DNA of 64,000 bases from Austwickia sp. (GCA_016699675.1 CP064985.1:2728001-2792000); one strand, 5' to 3'; shown: positions 18,889 through 27,251, counted from the first letter of the stretch. The notes: a model not told the origin generated them from the letters alone. Program-made: numbers and translations.

Positions 18889-19366
18889 GGTCGTCTCCCA
18901 GGGCGAGGCGCAGCTTGCGAAGGCCGTCGAAACCGGAGGACTTCACGGCCCCGACGGAGATGCCGAGAAGGTCGGCGACGGTGCGTTCGGGCAGGTCGGC
19001 GAGGTGGCGCAGGACGACGACCTGGCGCTCGCGGGCCCCGAGTCCGGCCAGGGCGCGGACGATGTCCACGTGGTCGGGGTCGCTGGGCCGGGCCGGCCGG
19101 TCCGGGGGGTCGGCGGAGACCTGTTCGCGGCGGCGACGCCGCCACTCGTCGGTGTGCAGGTTGACCAGGACGCGATGGGCGTAGCCGCCCGGGTCTTCGT
19201 CGTTGCGCGTCAGCCGTGGCCACACGACGTACAGCCTGGTCAGCGTCTCCTGCACGAGGTCCTCGGCGCGGCTGGGGTCGCCGGCGAGATACCAGGCCGT
19301 GCGCAACAACCGCGGACCCGAGGAGATCACGAACTCCTCGAAGCTCTCCCGCTGATCCGCGCGCAT
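18875..19366 (-). CDS. SigE70-type ECF RNA polymerase sigma factor
   Basis: This 163-residue ECF sigma factor directs RNA polymerase to a small regulon, probably in response to an envelope signal. Region 2 has SRAEDLVQETLTRLYVVWPR near residue 30; the linker is short; region 4 has REQVVVL-like RQVVVLRHLADLPERTVAD and LLGISVGAVKSSGFDGLRK for -35 recognition. The ATG at 19366 follows GGAAGGA. The size and motifs match the actinobacterial SigE70 subgroup. It overlaps the anti-sigma-like gene downstream and is divergent from metG. Autoregulation is plausible given the candidate promoter at 19409-19445. Confidence 0.9.
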   Translation of the reverse strand: MRADQRESFEEFVISSGPRLLRTAWYLAGDPSRAEDLVQETLTRLYVVWPRLTRNDEDPGGYAHRVLVNLHTDEWRRRRREQVSADPPDRPARPSDPDHVDIVRALAGLGARERQVVVLRHLADLPERTVADLLGISVGAVKSSGFDGLRKLRLALGDDHVTA

Positions 19367-19408
19367 GGTGGCGGTCCTTCCCCGCGGGGGCCGGGGGTCC
19401 CAGCCCGC

Positions 19409-19445
19409 ACACTCATTCCACGCCACGGCGGGGCGAAAGGTTGCC
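19409..19445 (-). promoter_or_regulatory. Candidate ECF-type promoter of the sigma operon
   Basis: On the minus strand GGGCAACCTTTCG contains the AAC core typical of ECF -35 elements, with GTGGAATGAGTG about 12 bases further on. Spacing to the sigma ATG is about 43 bases. The match to a specific consensus is not established. Confidence 0.35.
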
Positions 19446-19500
19446 CGCCCCTCCCGACGTACGGCGAAAAACCCCGCAAAGGCGCCGCTCACCGCGCCAC

Positions 19501-19506
19501 TAGACT
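19501..19506 (+). promoter_or_regulatory. -10 box, leaderless metG
   Basis: TAGACT ends 7 bases before the metG ATG; no Shine-Dalgarno sequence is present. Confidence 0.65.
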
Positions 19507-19513
19507 CGGCCGC

Positions 19514-21349
19514 ATGACGAAGGTGCTCTCCGCTGTCGCGTGGCCGTATGCCAACGGCCCCCGCCACATCGGGCACGTCGCCGGTTTCGGCGTGCCCTCC
19601 GACGTGTTCAGCCGCTACATGCGCATGGCCGGGCACGACGTCCTGATGGTGAGCGGCACCGACGAGCACGGCACCCCGATCCTGGTCGCCGCCGACCAGG
19701 CCGGCGTCACCCCCCGCGAGCTGGCGGACACCAACAACCGAATCATCGTGGAGGACCTGGTCAACCTCGGCCTGTCCTACGACCTGTTCACGCGCACCAC
19801 GACCCGCAACCACTACGCGGTGGTGCAGGAGCTGTTCCGCGGGGTCTACCGCAACGGCTACATGATCGAGCAGACGACGTTCGGGGCGATCAGCCCGTCG
19901 ACGGGGCGTACCCTCCCCGACCGCTACATCGAGGGCACCTGCCCGATCTGCGGTGCCACCGACGCCCGTGGCGACCAGTGCGACACCTGCGGCAACCAGC
20001 TCGACCCGACCGACCTCATCGACCCGCGGTCCAAGGTCAACGGGGAGACGCCGCAGTTCGTGGAGTCCCGGCACTTCTTCCTCGACCTGCCGGCGCTCGC
20101 CGAGGCGCTCACCGAGTTCCTCGACGCGCGCGAGGAGACCGGGCTGTGGCGGACCAACGTGATCCGGTTCAGCAAGGGCCTGCTCAAGGACATGAAGCCG
20201 CGCGCGATGACCCGCGACATCGACTGGGGCATCCCGATCCCGCTCGACGGCTGGCGGGACAACCAGCACAAGCGGCTCTACGTGTGGTTCGACGCGGTGA
20301 TCGGCTACCTGTCGGCAGCGATCGAATGGGCCCGCCGCCAGGGGGATGCGGATCGCTGGCGCGAGTGGTGGAACAACCCGGAGGCGGTCAGCTACTACTT
20401 CCAGGGCAAGGACAACATCACCTTCCACTCCCAGATCTGGCCCGCGGAGCTGCTCGGCTACATGGGGCGGGGGAATCGCGGCGGGGAACCGGGGGAGTAC
20501 GGCGAGCTGACCCTGCCCACCGAGGTCGTCGCCAGCGAGTTCATGACGATGGAGGGCAGGCAGTTCTCCAGCTCCCGCGGCGTGGTGATCTACGTGCGCG
20601 ACATGCTGTCCCGCTACCAGCCGGACGCGCTGCGCTACTTCATCTCCGCGGCCGGTCCGGAGACCTCCGACTCCGACTTCACCTGGGCCGAGTTCGTGCA
20701 ACGCACCAACTCCGAGCTGGTCGCCGGCTGGGGCAACCTGGTCAACCGCACCGCCAGCATGATCGCCAAGAACTTCGGCGAGATCCCGGCGTGCGGGCCG
20801 CTGGAGCCCGGCGACGAGGAGGTGCTTGCTGCAGTTCGCGGGGGGTTCGCGACGGTCGGCGACGCCATCGAGCACCACCGGCAGCGCGCGGCGCTCGCCG
20901 AGGCGATGCGGCTGGTCGGCGAGGTCAACGCGTACGTCTCCCGGACCGAGCCCTTCAAACTCAAGGGCGCGGACCAGCGGGCGCGGCTGGGCACGATCCT
21001 GCACGTGCTGGCGCAATGCGTCAGCGACCTCAACCTCATGCTGAGCCCGTTCCTGCCGCACTCCTCCAACGCCGTGCACCGAGTCCTCGGCGGCGACGGG
21101 ACGCTCACGCCGATGCCGCGCCTCGAAGAAGTCGAGGACTACCCGGACGAGGTCGAGGGGCTGGCGGACGGGGAGCTGCACCGGTACCCGGTGATCACCG
21201 GCGACTACTCCGGCTTCCCGGCCTGGGGGAGTGCCCCGGTGGTGCCCGGCACTCCGATCGCCAAGCCGTCCCCGATCTTCACCAAGCTCGACCCGAGCGT
21301 GGTCGAGGAGGAGGTCGACCGGCTGCGCGGGGAGGGTGCGCCCGAGTGA
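19514..21349 (+). CDS. metG: Methionyl-tRNA synthetase
   Basis: MetG charges tRNA-Met with methionine in the cytosol. The 611-residue class I synthetase has the HIGH motif as HIGHVAGFG near residue 18. The zinc-knuckle cysteines are CPICGATDARGDQCDTCG near 143. RPKAMTRDI-like KPRAMTRDIDWGIPIP and the KMSKS-equivalent EGRQFSSSRGV near 350 follow. It lacks the C-terminal tRNA-binding (Arc1p-like) domain found in longer forms. The start is fixed by the conserved N-terminus (KVLSAVAWPYANGPRH) and the -10 box 7 bases before it. It overlaps tatD by GTGA, so the two are translationally coupled. Confidence 0.97.
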   Translation: MTKVLSAVAWPYANGPRHIGHVAGFGVPSDVFSRYMRMAGHDVLMVSGTDEHGTPILVAADQAGVTPRELADTNNRIIVEDLVNLGLSYDLFTRTTTRNHYAVVQELFRGVYRNGYMIEQTTFGAISPSTGRTLPDRYIEGTCPICGATDARGDQCDTCGNQLDPTDLIDPRSKVNGETPQFVESRHFFLDLPALAEALTEFLDAREETGLWRTNVIRFSKGLLKDMKPRAMTRDIDWGIPIPLDGWRDNQHKRLYVWFDAVIGYLSAAIEWARRQGDADRWREWWNNPEAVSYYFQGKDNITFHSQIWPAELLGYMGRGNRGGEPGEYGELTLPTEVVASEFMTMEGRQFSSSRGVVIYVRDMLSRYQPDALRYFISAAGPETSDSDFTWAEFVQRTNSELVAGWGNLVNRTASMIAKNFGEIPACGPLEPGDEEVLAAVRGGFATVGDAIEHHRQRAALAEAMRLVGEVNAYVSRTEPFKLKGADQRARLGTILHVLAQCVSDLNLMLSPFLPHSSNAVHRVLGGDGTLTPMPRLEEVEDYPDEVEGLADGELHRYPVITGDYSGFPAWGSAPVVPGTPIAKPSPIFTKLDPSVVEEEVDRLRGEGAPE

Positions 21350-22302
21350 GCGGCGCGGGAGCCGGTTCGGCAGGGGGAGCCAGCGGCCGTACGTCGGGTG
21401 GGCGCGACGCCGGCGGCGTCGGCGGCCCGCGGCACCCGTCGTACCCCTCCGTCGCCCCAGGCACCCGCGCCGACGGCGGCGCGCAGCCGCCCGACCCGCT
21501 GCCCCTGCCCGTCGTCGACAACCACTGTCACCTCGACATGGCCCGGCACGGTGAGCCCGAGACGGACATCACCGCCGTGCTGCGCGCGGCGGCCGCCGTC
21601 GGGGTGGATCGGGTGGTGCACATCGGCTGCGACCTGCCGGCGGCGCGGCAGGCGCCCGAGCTGGCGACGACGTACCCGGGAATGCTCGCCGGAGTCGCCT
21701 TGCACCCCAACGAGATTCCCGCGCTCGCGGCGGCCGGGGAGCTGGCCGACGCGCTGGCCGAGATCGAGCGAATCGCCGCGCACCCCCGCGTGCGGGTGGT
21801 GGGGGAGACCGGGCTGGACTACTACCGCACCGAGCCGCCCGGGCGCGGGGTGCAGGCCGACGCCTTCCGCGAGCACATCGCCATCGCCAAGCGGCTGGGC
21901 AAGCCGCTGCAGATCCACGACCGCGAGGCCCACGACGACGTGCTGGCGATTCTGGCGGCCGAGGGCGCGCCCGACGTGACCGTGCTGCACTGCTATTCGG
22001 GCGACATCGCGATGGCGCGGGAATGTGTGGCGCGCGGGTACTACTTGAGCTTCGCCGGGCCGATCACCTTCAAGAGCGCCCGCGACCTGCGAGACGCGCT
22101 CTCCGTGGTGCCGCTGGACCGAGTGCTGGTGGAGACCGACGCGCCGTATCTCGCGCCGACCCCGCACCGAGGCCGCACCAACGCGCCGGCGCTGATCCCG
22201 TTCACGGTGCGGGCGATGGCGGGGGTGCTGGCGGTGGACGTGCCCACGCTGTGCCGCGCGCTGTCCGACAACGCCGAGCGCCTCTACGGCCCCTGGCGCT
22301 GA
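21346..22302 (+). CDS. tatD: TatD family metal-dependent deoxyribonuclease
   Basis: TatD-family enzymes are metal-dependent 3'-5' exonucleases of the TIM-barrel amidohydrolase type, linked to DNA repair and RNA quality control. The 318-residue protein begins with a Gly/Ser/Ala-rich tail of about 50 residues, then the metal motif VVDNHCHLDMARH. The domain continues with ALHPNEIPALA, VVGETGLDYYRTEPP, IHDREAHDDVL, VLHCYSGDIAMA and VETDAPYLAPTPHRG, and all expected metal and catalytic residues are present. The GTG at 21346 overlaps the metG stop. The metG-tatD-(rsmA)-ispE order is common in actinobacteria, although here repeats and an oxidoreductase gene are inserted. Confidence 0.93.
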   Translation: MSGAGAGSAGGASGRTSGGRDAGGVGGPRHPSYPSVAPGTRADGGAQPPDPLPLPVVDNHCHLDMARHGEPETDITAVLRAAAAVGVDRVVHIGCDLPAARQAPELATTYPGMLAGVALHPNEIPALAAAGELADALAEIERIAAHPRVRVVGETGLDYYRTEPPGRGVQADAFREHIAIAKRLGKPLQIHDREAHDDVLAILAAEGAPDVTVLHCYSGDIAMARECVARGYYLSFAGPITFKSARDLRDALSVVPLDRVLVETDAPYLAPTPHRGRTNAPALIPFTVRAMAGVLAVDVPTLCRALSDNAERLYGPWR

Positions 22303-22362
22303 CCCTTCCCCGCCGAACGCCCCGCGACGAGTGCTTACCCGTCCGCTCGCAAGGAGCTGGAT

Positions 22363-22435
22363 GACCGTTCGTGACCTGCGCAAAGGGTGCCATGGCACCA
22401 AACGTGCAGGTCGTGAACGGTCGGCTTGTGGATAA
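22363..22435. repeat. 60-bp palindromic intergenic repeat plus DnaA box, copy 1
   Basis: The 60-bp core (22363-22422) has 17-base arms GACCGTTCGTGACCTGC and GCAGGTCGTGAACGGTC, paired except for the two central positions. They surround the perfect palindrome GGTGCCATGGCACC. After 4 bases comes TGTGGATAA (22427-22435), the complement of the DnaA box TTATCCACA. It lies between tatD and the oxidoreductase gene, where no coding sequence is expected. Confidence 0.9.
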
Positions 22436-22458
22436 TTAAGGGTGCGCTGCTGCGAGAC

Positions 22459-22531
22459 GACCGTTCGTGACCTGCGCAAAGGGTGCCATGGCAGCAAACG
22501 TGCAGGTCGTGAACGGTCGCGTTGTGGATAA
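22459..22531. repeat. 60-bp palindromic intergenic repeat plus DnaA box, copy 2
   Basis: The core (22459-22518) is identical to copy 1 at 59 of 60 positions; the one change (C to G) breaks the central palindrome. The DnaA-box complement TGTGGATAA is at 22523-22531, exactly 96 bp from the first. A truncated third copy is at 55694. Confidence 0.9.
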
Positions 22532-22626
22532 CGCCCGGAGGGAACCCGGGCAAACGCCGACGAGCCTCTCGACACCGCGGATGTTTCTCTTGACAGGACA
22601 TATGCACAAGCGATCGACTTAGCCTC

Positions 22627-23643
22627 ATGACGACAACGGCGCGCGTGGGGCTTCTCGGGATTGGACGGATCGGCGTGGGTCACGCCACGGCGCTGAAAAA
22701 TCTGCCGCGGGTCGGCGAAGTCGTCCTCGCCGACGTCGCGCCCGGCCGGGCCGAACAGGTCGCCGCCGAGCTGGGGGTCTCGCACGGCAGCGTCGACGAC
22801 GTCTTCGACACCGCTCGGGTGGACGCCCTGGTCATCGCCACCGGCACGGACACCCACGCGGACCTGCTCGTCCGCGCCGCCGAGGCCAAGATGCCCGTCT
22901 TCTGCGAGAAGCCCGTGGCCATGGACATCGCGAGCGCCCGCCGGGCCATCGACGCGCTGGCGGCCGCCGGCAATCTCAACCACATCGGTTTCCACCGCCG
23001 GTTCGACGCCGGCTACCGAGAGGCCAAGCGCCGCCTGACCGCCGGCGACCTCGGCGAGCTCCGCCGCGTCCACATGGTCACCTGCGACATGGACACCCCC
23101 GACCCGAGCTTCATCCCCACGTCCGGCGGGATCTTCCGCGACTGCCTCATCCACGACTTCGACAGCCTGCGCTGGCTGACCGGCAAGCGGATCGAGACCG
23201 TGTACGCGCTCGGCACGGCCAAGGGCGACCCCGTCTTCGCGGCCAGCCGCGACGCCTCGGACGCGGTTCTCGTGCTGCAGATGGAGGACGGCGTCCTAGG
23301 CACGGCGCAGACCTCGCGCTACAACGGCGCCGGTCACGACGTACGCATGGAGATCGCCGGCACGCAGGGCGGCGCCGTCGTCGGCCTGGAGGACCGCGCG
23401 GCGCTGCGCTCGGCGGAGCCGGGGCACCGCGACCTGCCCGGCCCGGTCTGGGTGAACTTCCTGGAACGCTTCCAGCCCTGCTACGCCGCCGAGCTGGGGG
23501 CCTTCGTCGATGCCGTCTGCGACGGCACGCCGAGCCCGTGCACCGCGGCGGACGCCCTGGAGGCGCTGTACGTCGCGATGGCCGCCACCACGTCGTACCA
23601 CGAGGGCCGCCCGGTCCCCGTCGACGAGATCCGCACCTCCTGA
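22627..23643 (+). CDS. Gfo/Idh/MocA family oxidoreductase (inositol dehydrogenase-like)
   Basis: This 338-residue NAD(P)-dependent oxidoreductase probably acts on a sugar or cyclitol. The N-terminal Rossmann motif is GLLGIGRIGVGHATAL near residue 9, followed by the family signature CEKPVAMDIASARRAI near 97. The C-terminal domain includes IHDFDSLRWLTGKRIETVY, where the Asp/His pair lies, and FHRRFDAGYREAKRRL. It resembles myo-inositol 2-dehydrogenases, but no inositol-catabolism genes are adjacent, so the substrate is open. A good -10 box is not obvious. It is isolated between the DnaA-box repeats and rsmA. Confidence 0.85.
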   Translation: MTTTARVGLLGIGRIGVGHATALKNLPRVGEVVLADVAPGRAEQVAAELGVSHGSVDDVFDTARVDALVIATGTDTHADLLVRAAEAKMPVFCEKPVAMDIASARRAIDALAAAGNLNHIGFHRRFDAGYREAKRRLTAGDLGELRRVHMVTCDMDTPDPSFIPTSGGIFRDCLIHDFDSLRWLTGKRIETVYALGTAKGDPVFAASRDASDAVLVLQMEDGVLGTAQTSRYNGAGHDVRMEIAGTQGGAVVGLEDRAALRSAEPGHRDLPGPVWVNFLERFQPCYAAELGAFVDAVCDGTPSPCTAADALEALYVAMAATTSYHEGRPVPVDEIRTS

Positions 23644-23711
23644 CCGGCTGAGCGACCCGGCCATCGCCGGCGGGATAGCGCGGGCCTGCGCGGGGCCGGC
23701 GTCGAGCGGCC

Positions 23712-23717
23712 TAGGCT
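23712..23717 (+). promoter_or_regulatory. -10 box, leaderless rsmA
   Basis: TAGGCT ends 7 bases before the rsmA ATG. Confidence 0.65.
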
Positions 23718-23724
23718 GAGGCCC

Positions 23725-24687
23725 ATGTCGTACGCCGACCCCGGGATGCCGCCGGACAACGGTGGCGACCGCGGTCCGACGCCCGCCGGCGAGTTGCTGG
23801 GCGCCGCGCGGGTGCGTCAGGTCGCCGCCGACCTCGGCGTACGGCCGACGAAGACCTGGGGGCAGAACTTCGTCGTCGACGCCAACACCGTCCGCCGGAT
23901 CGTGCGGCTGGCCGGGGTCGGCCCCGACGACGATGTCGTCGAGATCGGCCCCGGGCTGGGCTCGCTGACGCTGGCCCTGCTGGAGATCGCCGGGCACGTC
24001 ACCGCGATCGAGATCGACCCGCTGCTCGCGGCCCGGCTCCCGCAGACGGTCGCCGAGCTGATGCCGGCGCGGGCGGACCGGCTGACGGTGCTGGCCGCGG
24101 ACGCCCTGCGGGTCGCCGAGCTCCCGCCGCGGCCCGCGGGGCCGGGGTCCGCGGTGCCGCGGCCGGCGGGACCGACGCGACCCACCGCGCTGGTGGCCAA
24201 CCTCCCGTACAACGTCTCGGTGCCCGTGCTGCTCACGTTCCTGGAACGCTTCCCGACGATCGAGCGCGCGCTGGTGATGGTCCAGCTGGAGGTCGCCGAG
24301 CGGCTGGCGGCGGCGCCGGGCAGCAAGGCGTACGGGGTGCCGAGCGTGAAGGCGGCCTGGTACGCCGACGTCCGGCTCGCGGGCACCGTGCCGCGCTCCG
24401 TGTTCTGGCCGGTCCCCAACGTGGATTCGGGGCTGGTCGAGCTCCTGCGCAAAGAACCTCCGGTCCTCGGCCCGGGGGTCGGGCGCGCCGATGTGTTCGC
24501 GTGTGTCGACGCCGCCTTCGCGCAACGCCGCAAGACCCTGCGCGCGGCGCTGGCCGGGTGGGCGGGCGGCGCCGCGAACGCCGAGCAAGCGCTGGTGGCG
24601 GCGGGGATCGACCCGAAGGCGCGCGGCGAACAGCTCGGGGTCCGGGAGTTCGCCCGCATCGCGGAGGCCCGGCGTACGGCGTCGTAG
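23725..24687 (+). CDS. rsmA: 16S rRNA dimethyladenosine transferase
   Basis: RsmA (KsgA) dimethylates two adjacent adenines near the 3' end of 16S rRNA, a late step in 30S assembly; its loss gives kasugamycin resistance. The 320-residue protein carries RPTKTWGQNFVVDANTVRRI near residue 38. The SAM-binding loop is VVEIGPGLGSLTLAL near 72, followed by TAIEIDPLLAARL, and the catalytic motif IV is ANLPYNVSVPVLLTF near 155. The C-terminal part (FAQRRKTLRAALAGW) is the RNA-binding helical domain. The ATG lies 7 bases after TAGGCT. ispE follows after 10 bases. Confidence 0.96.
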   Translation: MSYADPGMPPDNGGDRGPTPAGELLGAARVRQVAADLGVRPTKTWGQNFVVDANTVRRIVRLAGVGPDDDVVEIGPGLGSLTLALLEIAGHVTAIEIDPLLAARLPQTVAELMPARADRLTVLAADALRVAELPPRPAGPGSAVPRPAGPTRPTALVANLPYNVSVPVLLTFLERFPTIERALVMVQLEVAERLAAAPGSKAYGVPSVKAAWYADVRLAGTVPRSVFWPVPNVDSGLVELLRKEPPVLGPGVGRADVFACVDAAFAQRRKTLRAALAGWAGGAANAEQALVAAGIDPKARGEQLGVREFARIAEARRTAS

Positions 24688-24690
24688 GGT
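24685..24690 (+). promoter_or_regulatory. -10 box, leaderless ispE (overlaps rsmA stop)
   Basis: TAGGGT, whose first three bases are the rsmA stop codon, ends 7 bases before the ispE ATG. It gives ispE its own promoter inside an apparent operon. Confidence 0.55.
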
Positions 24691-24697
24691 GTGGGAC

Positions 24698-25645
24698 ATG
24701 ACCGGTGCACCCCCCGCCTCGCTGACCGTGCGGGTCCCGGCCAAGATCAACCTCGAGCTGGTGGTGGGCCCGCTGCGCGCCGACGGCTATCACGACCTCG
24801 CCACGATCTTCCACGCGGTGAGCCTGTACGACGAGCTCACGGTGACGCCCAGCCCCGACTGGGCGGTGACCGTCGAGGGGCCCTACGCGGATCTCGTGCC
24901 GGTCGATCAGGGCAATCTCGTGCTGCGCGCGGCGCGGATCTACGCCGAGCAGGTGGGGGTGGATGAGGACGAGCCGCACTGCCACTTCCACATCGACAAG
25001 GAGATCCCGGTGGCAGGGGGGATGGCCGGTGGCTCCGCGGACGCCGCGGCCGCGCTGCTGGCCATGGACACCTTCTTCGGGATGAACGGGGACCGCGACA
25101 CGATCGAGTTCCTCGCCAGCGAGCTGGGCAGCGACGTGAACTTCGCGCTGGTCGGCGGGACGGCGATCGGATCGGGGCGGGGTGAGCAGGTGGCGCCGGT
25201 GCTGGGCCGCGGGAAGTATCACTGGGTGCTCGTCCCCAGTGACGAGGGACTGTCGACGCCGCGGGTGTTCGCCGAGCTGGACCGCCTTCGCGCGGAGCGC
25301 GGTGACACCGACGTGGCGGCCCCGCAGCCGACCCCCGCCATGATGCAGGCGCTGCGGTCCGGTGACGTCGACGCGCTGGGGGCGGCGCTGCACAACGACC
25401 TGCAGGAGGCCGCCTTTTCGCTTCAGCCGCGGCTGCGGGACGTGCTGGCGGCGGGGCTGGAGTACGGCGCGAAGGGCGGCATCGTCTCGGGCTCTGGCCC
25501 GACCGTCGCCTTCCTCGTGGACGGCCCCGAGGGCCAACTGGACCTGGCCGTGGCGCTGACGGCATCCGGCGTGGCCGGGGACGTGAAGCGCGCCACCGGG
25601 CCGGTGCACGGCGCCCACTTCGTGACGACCCCCCGCGGCCGCTGA
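24698..25645 (+). CDS. ispE: 4-(cytidine 5'-diphospho)-2-C-methyl-D-erythritol kinase
   Basis: IspE phosphorylates CDP-methylerythritol in the MEP isoprenoid pathway. The 315-residue GHMP kinase has VPAKINLELVVGPLRADGYHDL near residue 14 shortened here to its core PAKINLEL and GYHDL. The ATP-binding GGMAGGSADAAAALLAMD lies near 110, and the C-terminal GGIVSGSGPTVAFLVDG near 265. The start is fixed by the conserved N-terminus; an in-frame GTG further upstream would give an extension overlapping rsmA. rsmA-ispE adjacency is normal in actinobacteria. The gene is intact. Confidence 0.95.
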   Translation: MTGAPPASLTVRVPAKINLELVVGPLRADGYHDLATIFHAVSLYDELTVTPSPDWAVTVEGPYADLVPVDQGNLVLRAARIYAEQVGVDEDEPHCHFHIDKEIPVAGGMAGGSADAAAALLAMDTFFGMNGDRDTIEFLASELGSDVNFALVGGTAIGSGRGEQVAPVLGRGKYHWVLVPSDEGLSTPRVFAELDRLRAERGDTDVAAPQPTPAMMQALRSGDVDALGAALHNDLQEAAFSLQPRLRDVLAAGLEYGAKGGIVSGSGPTVAFLVDGPEGQLDLAVALTASGVAGDVKRATGPVHGAHFVTTPRGR

Positions 25646-25656
25646 TCGGCTGGGAC

Positions 25657-26046
25657 ATGCGCAAGCGTCGGGTGGCGTTCTTCATCGCGATCCTGGTGGT
25701 GCTGCTGGTCGCCGGGGTTTCGGTTGCCTATCGCACGGCGTACGGCGTGTGGTGGTCCGAACCGGACCGCTTCGAGGACTGCGACCGGACGTACCACCGG
25801 GGCACCGGCGATCCGCTCACGTTCGACGCCGTCCGCGCGATGTCGAGCCAGACCGCGCTACCCAGGGACGCTCCTTACCCGTTGCAGCAGGTCGGCACGG
25901 CACCGCCCCTGGTCGGCGGCCGACTCCTGGCCGCGGTCACCCCTGAGCAGCGGCGGCGCGAGCTTCATGTGCCCTGCGCGATGGTGGTCTTCCGGCAGAT
26001 CGGGGAGGACTCCTACCGGGTGTACGTCATCAGCGGCGGCCCGTGA
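25657..26046 (+). CDS. Small membrane-anchored or secreted protein, unknown function
   Basis: This 129-residue protein starts with RKRR and one hydrophobic helix (residues 7-24, AFFIAILVVLLVAGVSVA), which acts as a signal anchor; no signal-peptidase site is clear. The outer part of about 100 residues has two cysteines, in FEDCDRTYHRG and VPCAMVVF, that could form one disulfide. It resembles no family I know. It follows ispE by 11 bases, so it may share that transcript, and precedes the AT-richer toxin-antitoxin region. Confidence 0.65.
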   Translation: MRKRRVAFFIAILVVLLVAGVSVAYRTAYGVWWSEPDRFEDCDRTYHRGTGDPLTFDAVRAMSSQTALPRDAPYPLQQVGTAPPLVGGRLLAAVTPEQRRRELHVPCAMVVFRQIGEDSYRVYVISGGP

Positions 26047-26178
26047 CGCCGAGTGCCGCCCGGCGGGCCGGGCACTCGCAACGGGGTCGACGGCCCGCCG
26101 CCGTCGTGATCTACCCGGTGTCGTGAGTCTCGCCGTGGTGTTGTCTTCACCTAAGACTTCTTGAATAATGGAAGAGTT

Positions 26179-26790
26179 ATGCGATCTTCCCCCCCTCCGC
26201 TGCTGCCCATCCTGCGCTCGCGAGTGCAGGGGGAAATCCTCGCGCAGACGTACTTGCATCCCGACGACGAGTACAGCATCACCGATCTCGCCCGCCTCGT
26301 CGATGCCTCCACCAAGGCCGTCCAGCAGGAGGTGGACCGTTTAGTCCGGAACGGCTACCTCCTCGACCGCAAGCTCGGGACCTTGCGGCTAGTCCGGGCC
26401 GCCCCTGACACGCCGATCGTCCGACCGCTCACGGATCTCCTCGCCGTGACCTACGGGCCACTTCCGGTCGTCACGAAACTGCTCGTCGGCGTGGGTGGAA
26501 TTCGCCGGGCCTTCATCTACGGGTCCTGGGCGGCGCGCTACCACGGCGAACCAGGCCCGGTCCCTGTCGACGTCGACGTCCTGGTCGTAGGGGAAGCGGA
26601 CGTGGACGAGCTCGATCATGCGGCAGCGCAGGCGGAACGCGTCTTGCGTCGCGAGGTGAACGTGCGCCGTGTTCGCCCCGAGGTCTGGTCGGCCGGCGAG
26701 GACCCCTTTCTCCGCACCGTGCGGGAACGGCCACTGGTGGAACTCACGCTCGGCGACGCCCCAGCGCCACACCCGAAGGAATCGACATGA
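26179..26790 (+). CDS. Winged-helix / MNT nucleotidyltransferase protein, antitoxin-like
   Basis: This 203-residue protein joins two domains. Residues 10-75 form a winged HTH (ITDLARLVDASTKAVQQEVD, then LVRNGYLL). Residues 105-165 are a minimal nucleotidyltransferase with FIYGSWAARYHG and the metal pair in VDVDVLVVG. The next gene is a HEPN protein overlapping by ATGA, the arrangement of MNT-HEPN toxin-antitoxin modules. In the studied MntA-HepT pair the MNT protein adds AMP to the HEPN RNase to silence it. The fused HTH could repress the module's own promoter. The ATG at 26179 follows GGAAGAG; a TTG at 26161 is possible. The 30 bases upstream are AT-rich for this genome. Confidence 0.8.
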   Translation: MRSSPPPLLPILRSRVQGEILAQTYLHPDDEYSITDLARLVDASTKAVQQEVDRLVRNGYLLDRKLGTLRLVRAAPDTPIVRPLTDLLAVTYGPLPVVTKLLVGVGGIRRAFIYGSWAARYHGEPGPVPVDVDVLVVGEADVDELDHAAAQAERVLRREVNVRRVRPEVWSAGEDPFLRTVRERPLVELTLGDAPAPHPKEST

Positions 26791-27251
26791 GGTGGGCCCA
26801 GGGGCGCGCCGACATCGAGCGAATGCTCGCCGATGGTGAGCTTGGGCGCGTCGCTGCGAGTCGCGAACACGCGGAGCGGCTGCTGGGCCAAGCCCGTCGC
26901 CACCTCGAAGCAGCGGAGCTCACCTGCGAGCTGGATCCTGAGGGGTCCTACGGCATGCTGTACGACGCGAGTCGCAAAGCGCTCTGGGCGACGCTGGCGA
27001 ATCAGGGCCTACGCCCCACGACGAGGGGCGGGCACCTGGCGGTGTATCACGCGGTGATGGCGCAGCTGGACCCACCGCTTGGTGCCCAATTGCGCCCCTT
27101 CGACCGGATGCGTCGGCGTCGCCACGAGGTCGAGTACCCGGAGATCGACACGCCGGAGGTCGTGCCCCAGGACGTGCGCGATGACGTCCCCAAGGTCCGG
27201 GTCATCCTCGACATCGCGACGCGCGTGCTCGACTCCATGGGCGTGTTCTAG
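26787..27251 (+). CDS. HEPN domain protein, probable RNase toxin of MNT-HEPN pair
   Basis: This 154-residue helical protein carries the HEPN RNase motif R-x(4-6)-H as R107 to H113 in FDRMRRRRHEVEYP. An earlier helix has the conserved look of the family (YGMLYDASRKALWATLANQG). Its start overlaps the stop of the MNT gene (ATGA), so the two are coupled. HEPN proteins of such pairs cleave RNA when not adenylylated by their MNT partner; this is established for relatives, inferred here. The motif is intact, so the toxin could be active. It differs from many HepT proteins in being about 20-30 residues longer. Confidence 0.78.
   Translation: MRWAQGRADIERMLADGELGRVAASREHAERLLGQARRHLEAAELTCELDPEGSYGMLYDASRKALWATLANQGLRPTTRGGHLAVYHAVMAQLDPPLGAQLRPFDRMRRRRHEVEYPEIDTPEVVPQDVRDDVPKVRVILDIATRVLDSMGVF

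Noticed and set aside
22335..22628. 97-codon minus-strand frame across the palindromic repeats
   Set aside because: The peptide merely translates the two DNA repeats; no ribosome site and no relation to neighbours.
26150..26185. Defined operator for the toxin-antitoxin pair
   Set aside because: The symmetry (ACTTCTT/GGAAGAG) is too weak to list as a feature; kept only as a remark.
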